Positions 47,593 through 55,038 of a stretch of DNA of 64,000 bases are shown piece after piece. The notes beneath the pieces were generated by a model. It was given only the letters and a program-made list of their open reading frames with translations, ran no database searches and was not told the DNA's origin. The translations under genes were made by a program, and so were the position numbers. This DNA is from Gemmatirosa kalamazoonensis (lineage in GTDB: Bacteria > Gemmatimonadota > Gemmatimonadetes > Gemmatimonadales > Gemmatimonadaceae): assembly GCF_000522985.1 (NCBI RefSeq), contig NZ_CP007128.1, positions 2,836,220-2,900,219 on the forward strand, read 5' to 3'. The stretch's first letter is position 1; each line of letters starts with the position of its first letter.

Positions 47593-48262
47593 CGCGATGC
47601 GCTTCGCGCCGGCGGCGATCCTCGGCGTCGGCTGTGTCATGATCTCCGGCATGCGCACGCAGAAGCGTGTGCCGCCGCGCACGCACATGAGCGCCGTGCA
47701 GATATCGGCGCCGGGCTTCGCCTCGAAGGACACCGTGATCTCCGCCGACGAGCAGAAGATCGCCGGCATGAGCGACTACGTGCTCCGGCTGTTCGAGCGC
47801 GATTCGACCGACCTGGGGTTCAGCGTCTACATCGGCTACTACGACTACCAGGTTCAGGGGAAGACGATTCATTCCCCGAAGAACTGCCTCCCCGGCGCCG
47901 GCTGGGAGGCGCTCTCCGCGAGCGTGCAGCCCGTGCACGCCGGCGGCGCGACGTACCCGGTGAACCGGTACATGCTCGCCAACAAGGGGGCCCAGGCGCT
48001 CGTGTACTACTGGTACCAGGGGCGCGGCCGCGTCGAGGCGAACGAGTACAAGGTGAAGTACAACCTCCTCCACGACGCCGCGCTGTACGGGCGCACCGAG
48101 GAGGCGCTCGTGCGCGTCGTCGTCCCGATCGACATGCGCAAGCTGCAGCGCGACGGGCAGGCGGCGACGTACGCGGCGGCGGACTCGCTCGCGGGGCAGG
48201 TGGCGACGCAGCTGCTGCCCGCGGTCACGAAGGCGCTGCCGCCGTCGCCCGCTGGGAGCTGA
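47585..48262 (+). CDS. EpsI domain protein associated with exosortase
   Basis: The 225-residue protein has one N-terminal TM helix (FAPAAILGVGCVMISGM) and a periplasmic EpsI domain with the signature IHSPKNCLPGAGWE and ALVYYWYQGRGRVE. EpsI domains are either fused to exosortase or encoded next to it and are required for export in systems such as Methylobacillus EPS. Overlap with the exosortase gene indicates coupling. A GTTAGGC motif (48274) sits in the short gap to the convergent flippase gene. Confidence 0.9.
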   Translation: MRDAMRFAPAAILGVGCVMISGMRTQKRVPPRTHMSAVQISAPGFASKDTVISADEQKIAGMSDYVLRLFERDSTDLGFSVYIGYYDYQVQGKTIHSPKNCLPGAGWEALSASVQPVHAGGATYPVNRYMLANKGAQALVYYWYQGRGRVEANEYKVKYNLLHDAALYGRTEEALVRVVVPIDMRKLQRDGQAATYAAADSLAGQVATQLLPAVTKALPPSPAGS

Positions 48263-48298
48263 GCGGCCCGACTCGTTAGGCCGTCCGCCGGGCCGCCC

Positions 48299-49846
48299 TC
48301 AGGCGGCCCCCGCGCGCAGGTTGCGCAGCACCCGCAGCACGCGCATCACGCGCTCGCGGTGCACGAGCCACGTCGCCGCGCCGAACGCCGTCGCGCCGAC
48401 CGCGACTTCCAGCAGCGCGCGCGCCAGCAGCGACAGCTGCGCCGGGAGCAGCGCGCGCGCCGCGAGCACCACCACGCACATCACGAGTGTGCCGCTCACG
48501 GCCGGCCACAGCGCCCGTAGATACTCCGCGCGGCTCACGACGCCCGTCCGGAACAGGCAGTCGATCCCCCACCAGAACTGGAACGGATAGATCACCGTCC
48601 AGACCGTGGCGATGCCCACCGGACCCCACCGGCTGCCGAACCAGAAGCCGAGCGGAAAGACGATCGCCGACACGATGCCCTGCCACATGAGCATGCGCGT
48701 CTCGCCGACGACGGTCAGCACGTTGTTCAGCACCGGCCGCACCGTGCGGATCGCCGCGTACAGGCACAGCACCTGGACCACGGGCACCACGCCGACCCAC
48801 TGCCGGCCGAACACCGCGGGTACGAGCTCGCGTGCCGTGAGGCCGATGCCGATCGACGCCGGGATCGAGAGGAGCGCGAGCCCCTCGGTGATCATGAGCA
48901 GGTAGCGCCGCAGCTGCGCGCGGTCGTCCTGCACGGCGGAGAAGAACGCCGGCGTGATCCCCCCGATCAGGGCCGTGATCTTGTCGACGGGGAGACTCGT
49001 CAGCGTCCAGCCGAACGTGTAGCCGCCTAACGCCACCTGCCCGAGCCGGCGGCCGGCGACGAAGAAGTCCGCGTTCGAGTACACGTACCACGAGAGGCGG
49101 CCGATCACCATGCGGTTGCTGAACGTCAGCACGTGCCGCAGCGGCTTCCACTGCGGCCACATGAACCGGTGCGACCGCAGCGTGAGCGTGAGCACCAGCA
49201 CGACCGCGGTGGACGCGACCTGGCTCCACGCCAGCGCCCAGTAGCGGTAGCCCATCTCCGCGAGCGCGATCGCGACCGCGGCCGCGACGAACGCGCCCAT
49301 CGAGTCCCGCACCGCGAGCTGGCGGAACTGCAGCTCCCGCTGCAGGAGCGCGAGCGGCACCGCACGCAGCGACGCGATCACGAACGTCGTGCCGAGCACG
49401 AACAGCACCGGCGGCAGGTTCGGTGCGTGGAAGTAGTGCCCTAGCGGGACCGCGAGCGCGCATGACAGCGCGAACGCCGCCACACCCGAGAGCACCGAGA
49501 TCGTGTTGATCTGCGCCACCTCGTCGTCGGACAACCCGCGCAGGACGACGATCGCCGAGCCGAATCCGAGCTCGCTGACCATGGTGACGAAGCCCATGTA
49601 CAGCGTCGCGTATCCGAGCAGACCGTAGTCCGACGGCGAGAGCAGGCGCGTGACGACGATCGTCGATGCCCACGTGACGAGCTGCATCAGCCACCGGCTC
49701 GCGGCGCTCCACGCGAGGCTGTGGAACAGCCGGCGGTCGAGGTGCTGCTGCGCACCGGCGTGCGCGCCGGCGCCGGGTGCTGGCGGGATCGGGGGCGACG
49801 CGGGGGTCGGGGCTGGCGGGAGTTCGACGGGAGCGGCGCGGTTCAT
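48299..49846 (-). CDS. Wzx-type lipopolysaccharide/polysaccharide flippase (MOP superfamily)
   Basis: The ATG at 49846 gives 515 residues with a Pro/Ala-rich N-tail (about 40) and 12-14 TM helices. The sequence SLAWSAASRWLMQLVTWAST, RLLSPSDYGLLGYATLY and ILR-like periplasmic loops match the RfbX/WzxC branch that flips undecaprenyl-linked sugar units across the inner membrane. It would deliver the repeat unit made by the glycosyltransferases nearby. It lies downstream of the methyltransferase and GT4 genes on the same strand. Confidence 0.9.
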   Translation of the reverse strand: MNRAAPVELPPAPTPASPPIPPAPGAGAHAGAQQHLDRRLFHSLAWSAASRWLMQLVTWASTIVVTRLLSPSDYGLLGYATLYMGFVTMVSELGFGSAIVVLRGLSDDEVAQINTISVLSGVAAFALSCALAVPLGHYFHAPNLPPVLFVLGTTFVIASLRAVPLALLQRELQFRQLAVRDSMGAFVAAAVAIALAEMGYRYWALAWSQVASTAVVLVLTLTLRSHRFMWPQWKPLRHVLTFSNRMVIGRLSWYVYSNADFFVAGRRLGQVALGGYTFGWTLTSLPVDKITALIGGITPAFFSAVQDDRAQLRRYLLMITEGLALLSIPASIGIGLTARELVPAVFGRQWVGVVPVVQVLCLYAAIRTVRPVLNNVLTVVGETRMLMWQGIVSAIVFPLGFWFGSRWGPVGIATVWTVIYPFQFWWGIDCLFRTGVVSRAEYLRALWPAVSGTLVMCVVVLAARALLPAQLSLLARALLEVAVGATAFGAATWLVHRERVMRVLRVLRNLRAGAA

Positions 49847-49890
49847 CGAGAGGGAGACGGAGCGTGCGCGCGCCCGTGATCGAGCGGCAT

Positions 49891-50616
49891 TCAGGTACGA
49901 CGGGCGACGACCAGCGTGTGGAGGCCGGCGCCCGCCGCGAGCGACACGCGATCGACCGTCCGGAGCAGCCCGGCCGAAGCCAGCAGGCCGCGGAGGCGAG
50001 GCGAGTTGAGCAGACGGCGTACCCCGCGCGTCCCGTGTCGGCCGATCAGCGTCGTATGGCGCACCACCTCGAACCCGCAGGACGCGACGAGCGCCACCAG
50101 CTCCCTCCGGGGCAGCACGTGCTCGATGAGCTGATCGGAGAGCGGTGTGCTCGGCGTCTCGCTCGCTCGCACCGTGTCGGCGTTCGGCGTAGTGAGGACG
50201 AGCAGCCCACCCCGCCGCAACCCGTGCCGCGCGAGCGCGAGGTGCGCCCGCTGGTCCTCGAGGTGCTCGACCACCTCGTGGCTCACGATCACGTCGAAGC
50301 CCTCGCGCTCGGGCTGCCAGCTCCCGATATCGATCTGCGCGAACTCGGCGAATGGGAACCGAGCCCGCGCGGCCTCCACCGCCTCGCCGGAGAGCTCCAC
50401 GCCGACCGTCGGACCGAATTGCGCGAGAATGGCCGTGAGCCATCCCGTGCCGCACCCCAGCTCGAGCATCCGCGGCTGGTGGAGGTCCGCCTCGCCGATC
50501 GCCTCCAGGATCGCCGCCGCCCGCTGCAGCTTCATGGCGTTCACGAAGCGCACGTCACGCCAGCGCGCGTCGTAGAAGTGGGTCTGCTCCTCGATCGACG
50601 GCGCAGCGTGGGACAT
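49891..50616 (-). CDS. Class I SAM-dependent methyltransferase
   Basis: The 241-residue protein has motif I MLELGCGTGWLTAIL (about 49-63), GVELSG as motif II and a VVEHLEDQ segment, typical of the UbiG/methyltransferase 11-12 group. In a glycan cluster such enzymes methylate sugars or cap chains; substrate is not predictable. It is located between the GT4 and the flippase genes, all on the minus strand with gaps of about 36-44 bp. Confidence 0.88.
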   Translation of the reverse strand: MSHAAPSIEEQTHFYDARWRDVRFVNAMKLQRAAAILEAIGEADLHQPRMLELGCGTGWLTAILAQFGPTVGVELSGEAVEAARARFPFAEFAQIDIGSWQPEREGFDVIVSHEVVEHLEDQRAHLALARHGLRRGGLLVLTTPNADTVRASETPSTPLSDQLIEHVLPRRELVALVASCGFEVVRHTTLIGRHGTRGVRRLLNSPRLRGLLASAGLLRTVDRVSLAAGAGLHTLVVARRT

Positions 50617-50652
50617 GGCGGTGCGGGAGGAGGGGCGGCGGGGAGGGGACTC

Positions 50653-52089
50653 CTACGTCTTGGCGTCCGGCGCGATCTGCTCGTACATCGCCTCGTACCG
50701 GGACGCCATGTCGATCGGGTCGAACGCCGCCAGCGCGTGACGTCGGGCCGCCTTGCCGAACTGCACCCGCCGGGGCTCGTCCTCTAGTAGTGTCCGAAGG
50801 GCATCCGCGAAAGCCTTGACATCGCCGGCCGGCACCACGAAGCCGGTCTCGCCCGGCAGCAAGACTTCGCGCACCCCGCCGACGTCCATCGCCACGACCG
50901 GAACGCCGACGATCTGTGCCTCCATCGCCGCGAGGGGCATCCCCTCGTTGCGGCTCGGCAGGGCCAGGACGCGCGCGCGGTTGTAGTAGTCGAGGATCGC
51001 CGCACGGTCGATCCGCCCGTCGAAGCGGACCGCCTCCTCCAGTCCCGCGGCCCTGACCTGGCGGCGCAACTGCGCCTCCATCGTGCCGGCGCCGATGAGC
51101 ACCAGCTTCGCCCGCGGCACGGCGGCGCGAACGATCTCGAACGCCTGGAGGAGCTGGTCGGGCCCCTTCACGTGCACGAGGTTGCCGGCGTACAGGACGT
51201 CGATGTCGCGCGCACGGCTCGGCTCCGGCTCGCGCGCCGCCGACGCATCCCAGACGGAGAGCGGCACGGCGTTGCGGATCACCTGCGACTTCTTCGCCGC
51301 CTCTGGCGACAGCTCGGCGAGCGTGGCTCCGAGCCCGGCCGAGACTGTCGTGATCCGTACCGCCGAGCGAATCAGCCGGCGGATCACGCCGCCGATCTCC
51401 GGCGAGTCGAAGTGGACGTTCACCTCGCTGCCACGGAACGTCACGACGATCGGAATCCCGTAGCGCTCCGCCGCGCGGCGAATCTCGTCGTAGCTCTCCG
51501 CGCAGTACTGGAAGTGCACCAGGCGCAGCCCGTAGCGGTGGATCAGGGTCCACAGCACGAGACTGATGAACCGCCGCTTGACCCAGTTGCCCACCAGCGC
51601 ACGCAGGAGACGTCCCGGGGTCCGCAGCGGCGTCGTCGAGAGCAACGGGGTCATCGACAGCGAGATCACCCGCTCGCCGACGGCGCCTCGCCTGATCGAC
51701 ACGAGGCTCGACGCGGACTCCATCTGCAGGACGACCACCGGAACACCGATGCGTCGCAGCGCCGCCACCGTGCTCGCGGCGCTCACCGCGACGCCGCCCA
51801 GGTTCCCCCCGTACCAGGGCGTCACGAGCAGGATCGGGCGCTTCAGGAACGGCGTCGGAGCGGGTTCAGGGCGTGATCCGGGGCGCGGCACGATCGACCC
51901 GGCGTCCTGCGGTGCCGCGCGGGGGGCCCCAGGGGCCGGTCGTGGTGCGGGGTCCGTTGGGAGTGGAGAGGCCACGTCGAGCTTGGAGTCAGGTCCTCGC
52001 CGCACGACGACGCCCCCGGCGTTCGCACGGACCATCCGCCACCGGACCGATTGTCGAATGGCGGGTGAGAACAATGTATTCGTCGCCAT
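50653..52089 (-). CDS. Glycosyltransferase family 4
   Basis: The 478-residue frame has a GT-B fold: N-terminal PILLVTPWYGGNLGGVAVS near 84-102, VTFRGSEVNVHF, and C-terminal donor motif SRNEGMPLAAMEAQIVGVPV with the EX7E-like Glu pair. It transfers a nucleotide-sugar residue to the growing glycan at the inner membrane. The first 80 residues are Pro/Arg-rich and not part of the fold; a later start (for example Met19 at 52035) is possible. Divergent from wecB with a 163-bp gap in which I see no other feature. Confidence 0.9.
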   Translation of the reverse strand: MATNTLFSPAIRQSVRWRMVRANAGGVVVRRGPDSKLDVASPLPTDPAPRPAPGAPRAAPQDAGSIVPRPGSRPEPAPTPFLKRPILLVTPWYGGNLGGVAVSAASTVAALRRIGVPVVVLQMESASSLVSIRRGAVGERVISLSMTPLLSTTPLRTPGRLLRALVGNWVKRRFISLVLWTLIHRYGLRLVHFQYCAESYDEIRRAAERYGIPIVVTFRGSEVNVHFDSPEIGGVIRRLIRSAVRITTVSAGLGATLAELSPEAAKKSQVIRNAVPLSVWDASAAREPEPSRARDIDVLYAGNLVHVKGPDQLLQAFEIVRAAVPRAKLVLIGAGTMEAQLRRQVRAAGLEEAVRFDGRIDRAAILDYYNRARVLALPSRNEGMPLAAMEAQIVGVPVVAMDVGGVREVLLPGETGFVVPAGDVKAFADALRTLLEDEPRRVQFGKAARRHALAAFDPIDMASRYEAMYEQIAPDAKT

Positions 52090-52252
52090 CCGCGCCGTGA
52101 GACGGTCGCCACAAATTCACGGCAGTGTCATGCAGGGTGCGTGATCGCGCGCGACCTGCCGAGACTTGACCCGTATCGGCGGTCCGACGAAGGTTTCGGG
52201 CTGCCTCCCCCCATCCGTCGGGCGCGGCGCGCCCGGATCGTCTCTCGCACTC

Positions 52253-53311
52253 ATGAACATCCTTCACGTCGTCGGCGCTCGGCCGAACTTCCCGAAGCTC
52301 GCTCCGGTGCACCGCGCCGCCAAGGCTCAGGGCATCGAGCAGCTCGTGGTGCACACCGGCCAGCACTACGACGCCGCGCTCTCGGAGGACTTCTTCCGCG
52401 ACCTCGGCATCCCCGCGCCCGACGTGAACCTCACGGTGGGCTCGGGCACGCACGCGGCGCAGACGGCGCGCATCATGGAGCGCATCGAGCCGGTGCTCGA
52501 GGAGCGGCGCCCGGACTGGGTCGTGGTCTACGGCGACGTGAACTCGACGATGGCGGCGGCGATCGTCGCGTCCAAGCTGCACCTGCGAGTGGCACACGTT
52601 GAGGCGGGGCTGCGGAGCCACGACCGCACGATGCCGGAGGAGATCAACCGCCTCGTCACCGACCGCCTCGCGGATCTCCTGCTGACTCCCTCGCGCGATG
52701 CCGACGAGCAGCTGCTGCGGGAAGGGGAGCCCGAGTCGGAGATCGCGTTCGTCGGCAACGTGATGGTGGACAGCCTGTTCTACGCGCTGCCCGCGGCCCG
52801 CGCGACGCGCTTCCGCCAGTCGCTCGGCGCCGACGGCTCGCACGTCGTCGTCACGCTGCACCGGCCGTCGAACGTCGACACGCCGGAGCGTCTGCGCGCG
52901 GTCGTCGACGTGCTGGCCGAGATCGCGCGCGAGCGGCCCGTGTACTTCCCGGCGCACCCGCGTACGCGGGAGCGGTTGACGCGCTTTGGGCTCGATGCCG
53001 GCGGCGTGCGACTCCTCGACCCCGTATCGTACTTCGAGATGCTCGACCTCGTGGAGGGCGCGCACGCGGTGGTGACCGACTCCGGCGGCCTGCAGGAGGA
53101 GACGACGGCGCTCGGCGTGCCGTGCTTCACCGTGCGGCAGAACACCGAGCGGCCGGTGACGATCACCGAGGGGACGAACCGGCTGACGCCCGACCCCGCG
53201 CCGCTCGCCGCTCTCGTGCGGGCCGCGAAGCGCCCCGCCGTGCCGCGGCGTCCCGAGGGGTGGGACGGCTGTGCAGGGGTGCGCGCGGTCGCGGCGCTCG
53301 CCGCGCGATGA
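52253..53311 (+). CDS. wecB: UDP-GlcNAc 2-epimerase (non-hydrolysing; WecB/WbpI type)
   Basis: The 352-residue protein has the family signatures ARPNFPKLAP, HTGQHYDAALSEDFF, VYGDVNST, HVEAGLRSHDRTMPEE and TDSGGLQEE. It converts UDP-GlcNAc to UDP-ManNAc, or, as WbpI, UDP-GlcNAc(3NAc)A to UDP-ManNAc(3NAc)A. With WbpB- and WbpD-like genes 9 kb away, the WbpI role is possible; sequence alone does not decide. The upstream TTG frame start at 52166 is unlikely since homology begins at Met 52253. The stop overlaps the next start (ATGA). Confidence 0.93.
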   Translation: MNILHVVGARPNFPKLAPVHRAAKAQGIEQLVVHTGQHYDAALSEDFFRDLGIPAPDVNLTVGSGTHAAQTARIMERIEPVLEERRPDWVVVYGDVNSTMAAAIVASKLHLRVAHVEAGLRSHDRTMPEEINRLVTDRLADLLLTPSRDADEQLLREGEPESEIAFVGNVMVDSLFYALPAARATRFRQSLGADGSHVVVTLHRPSNVDTPERLRAVVDVLAEIARERPVYFPAHPRTRERLTRFGLDAGGVRLLDPVSYFEMLDLVEGAHAVVTDSGGLQEETTALGVPCFTVRQNTERPVTITEGTNRLTPDPAPLAALVRAAKRPAVPRRPEGWDGCAGVRAVAALAAR

Positions 53312-54777
53312 GCGCGGCGAGGAGCGACGACGCGCCGGTGCCGTTCCACCACACCGCGGAGCCGCCGTCGCCGTTCGCCCGGCGCATCCTTCTCGTGAGC
53401 CCGCACTTCCCGCCATCGACGACGGTGGGCGGGCTCCGCTGGCAGAAGATGTCACAGGTGGCGGCCGAGTGGGGGTGGGGCACCGACGTCGTGTGCAACG
53501 ACCCGGCGACCCTCGACGACACGGATGTCGCGCGACTGCGCGATCTGCCGCCTGGCATGCGGCTCTTCGGCGTGCCGCACTCGAGGGCGGTCGGCTTGCG
53601 CGCGCTCGACGCGCTCCTGCGCGTGACCCGGGGCCTGCGCGTTCCCGCGCGGCCGCGCGGCCGCGCGGTGGGGGCGGCGGCCGGCGCCATGCCTGACGGC
53701 GCGCGGGCGCCGGGCGGCGGCACGCCGGGCAGCGTCGCGCGCGACGAGGCGCGCCGCCTCCGCCTGTCGTCGCGGGAGCTGTTCCGCAACGTCACGTCGC
53801 TGCAGTGGATCGGCGGCGAGCTGCGCTGGGCGTCGACCGCGACTGCGTTAGGCAGTCGGCTGCTCGACGCGCGTCACCACGTGGTGGTGTCGTCCGGACC
53901 GCCGCACTTCGCGCATGTGGCGGCGCGCCGGATCGCCCGGCGCGCCAGGCTGCCGCACGTCGTCGACATGCGCGATCCGTGGCTCCTCGGGGAGCGCGTC
54001 GCGGTCGGCCTCGCGAGCCCCACGTACTTTCGCGTCACGGAGCAGTTCGAGCGGCGCGTGATGGACGACGCGGCGCTCATCGTCTGCAACACCGAGCTCG
54101 CGGCGCGTGCGATGCGCGCCGCGTACCCAAGGCGCGCCGATCGCATCGTCACCGTGATGAACGGCAGCGACGCGGAGGATCGTCCGAGCGTCGCGCGCGA
54201 TCCACGCTTCCTGGTCGCGTACACCGGCGCAATCTACTTCGACCGCGACCCGCGGCTGCTGTTCCGCGCCTCCGCGCAGGTGATCGCGGAGCTCGGGCTC
54301 ACGCCCGCGGAGTTCGGCCTGGAGCTCATGGGCCCGGTCGACGTGTTGTCGCCGCCGGTCGTTGCGCTCGCGCAACAGGAGGGCGTCGAGCCGTTCGTGC
54401 GCTATCACCCGCCGGGCCCGCGCTCGGCGGCGGCGCGGCTGCTCGCGAGCGCGTCGCTGCTCGTGTCGCTCCCGCAGGATACCGAGACCGCCGTGCCGTC
54501 GAAGGTATTCGAGTACGCGACGTACGATGCGTGGCTGCTCGCGCTCGCGCGTCGCGACAGCGCCACGGCGCTCGTGCTCGAGGGCTCCAGCGCCGATGTC
54601 GTGGCGCCCGACGACGTTGCGGGAATCGCGCAGGTCATTCGTCGTCATGTGTTGCAGTACCGCAACGGTGAGCGCCCCGTCGCCGTCGGCGCCGATGGAC
54701 GCTTCAGCCGCCGACGACAGGCGGTCACGCTGCTGGAGCACGTCGACCGCCTAACGGCAATTTCACGAGAGTCGTGA
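53308..54777 (+). CDS. Glycosyltransferase family 4-like protein
   Basis: The 489-residue protein starts at an ATG overlapping the wecB stop. It has the GT-B layout: RILLVSPHFPPSTTVGGLRW near residue 28, VVDMRDPWLLGE in the middle, and AYTGAIYFDRDPRLLFRA plus PSKVFEYATYDAWLLALA in the C-terminal donor domain. An Arg/Gly/Ala-rich insert (about 115-150) has low complexity. Probably a surface-glycan transferase coupled to the epimerase that makes its sugar. Confidence 0.87.
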   Translation: MSAARSDDAPVPFHHTAEPPSPFARRILLVSPHFPPSTTVGGLRWQKMSQVAAEWGWGTDVVCNDPATLDDTDVARLRDLPPGMRLFGVPHSRAVGLRALDALLRVTRGLRVPARPRGRAVGAAAGAMPDGARAPGGGTPGSVARDEARRLRLSSRELFRNVTSLQWIGGELRWASTATALGSRLLDARHHVVVSSGPPHFAHVAARRIARRARLPHVVDMRDPWLLGERVAVGLASPTYFRVTEQFERRVMDDAALIVCNTELAARAMRAAYPRRADRIVTVMNGSDAEDRPSVARDPRFLVAYTGAIYFDRDPRLLFRASAQVIAELGLTPAEFGLELMGPVDVLSPPVVALAQQEGVEPFVRYHPPGPRSAAARLLASASLLVSLPQDTETAVPSKVFEYATYDAWLLALARRDSATALVLEGSSADVVAPDDVAGIAQVIRRHVLQYRNGERPVAVGADGRFSRRRQAVTLLEHVDRLTAISRES

Positions 54778-54783
54778 CGGTGT

Positions 54784-54805
54784 ACGCGTGACTCCCGTCA
54801 CGCGT
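54784..54805 (+). terminator. Hairpin terminator after the GT4 gene
   Basis: ACGCGTGAC (54784-54792), a TCCC loop and GTCACGCGT (54797-54805) form a perfect 9-bp stem seven bases after the stop codon; a pyrimidine-rich stretch follows (CTCTCGTCTGTT). Confidence 0.65.
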
Positions 54806-54917
54806 CTCTCGTCTGTTGGATGCGCGCGGACGGCCCGGCATCATCGGTACGTCCCACCTCCCGCCGCCTTCCCGCCGCCGCGCGCAACGTAGGTCGGATC
54901 TCCTGGTGACGGAGATC

Positions 54918-54983
54918 GGCTGACAACGGCAAACCCGGTGAAAACCGGGGACGCAAAGCTACGAGGCTACCGCACGCCGGACT
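54918..54983 (+). ncRNA. Cyclic di-GMP-I (GEMM-I)-like riboswitch aptamer
   Basis: The conserved GEMM pieces are in order: GGCAAA (54928-54933), a stem CCCGGT/ACCGGG closed by a GAAA tetraloop (54934-54949), and GGGACGCAAAGC (54948-54959). After this a full aptamer has a longer second helix; here only a short AGCT-ACGA-GGCT hairpin (54957-54968) and TACCG follow. A hairpin GCACGC/GCGTGC (54972-54977 with 54991-54996) lies next, then a GGAG Shine-Dalgarno (55029-55032) before the ATG at 55039. It probably controls translation of the downstream surface lipoprotein in response to c-di-GMP or a related dinucleotide. The shortened helix lowers certainty about ligand binding. Confidence 0.7.
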
Positions 54984-55038
54984 CGCTCCAGCGTGCCACG
55001 CCAGTCGAGCCGCCAAACGATCCACCCCGGAGTACTAG

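Noticed and set aside
52166-52252. N-terminal extension of wecB from TTG 52166
   Set aside because: Epimerase similarity starts at the ATG at 52253 (MNILHVVGARPN) and the extension has no counterpart in the family.
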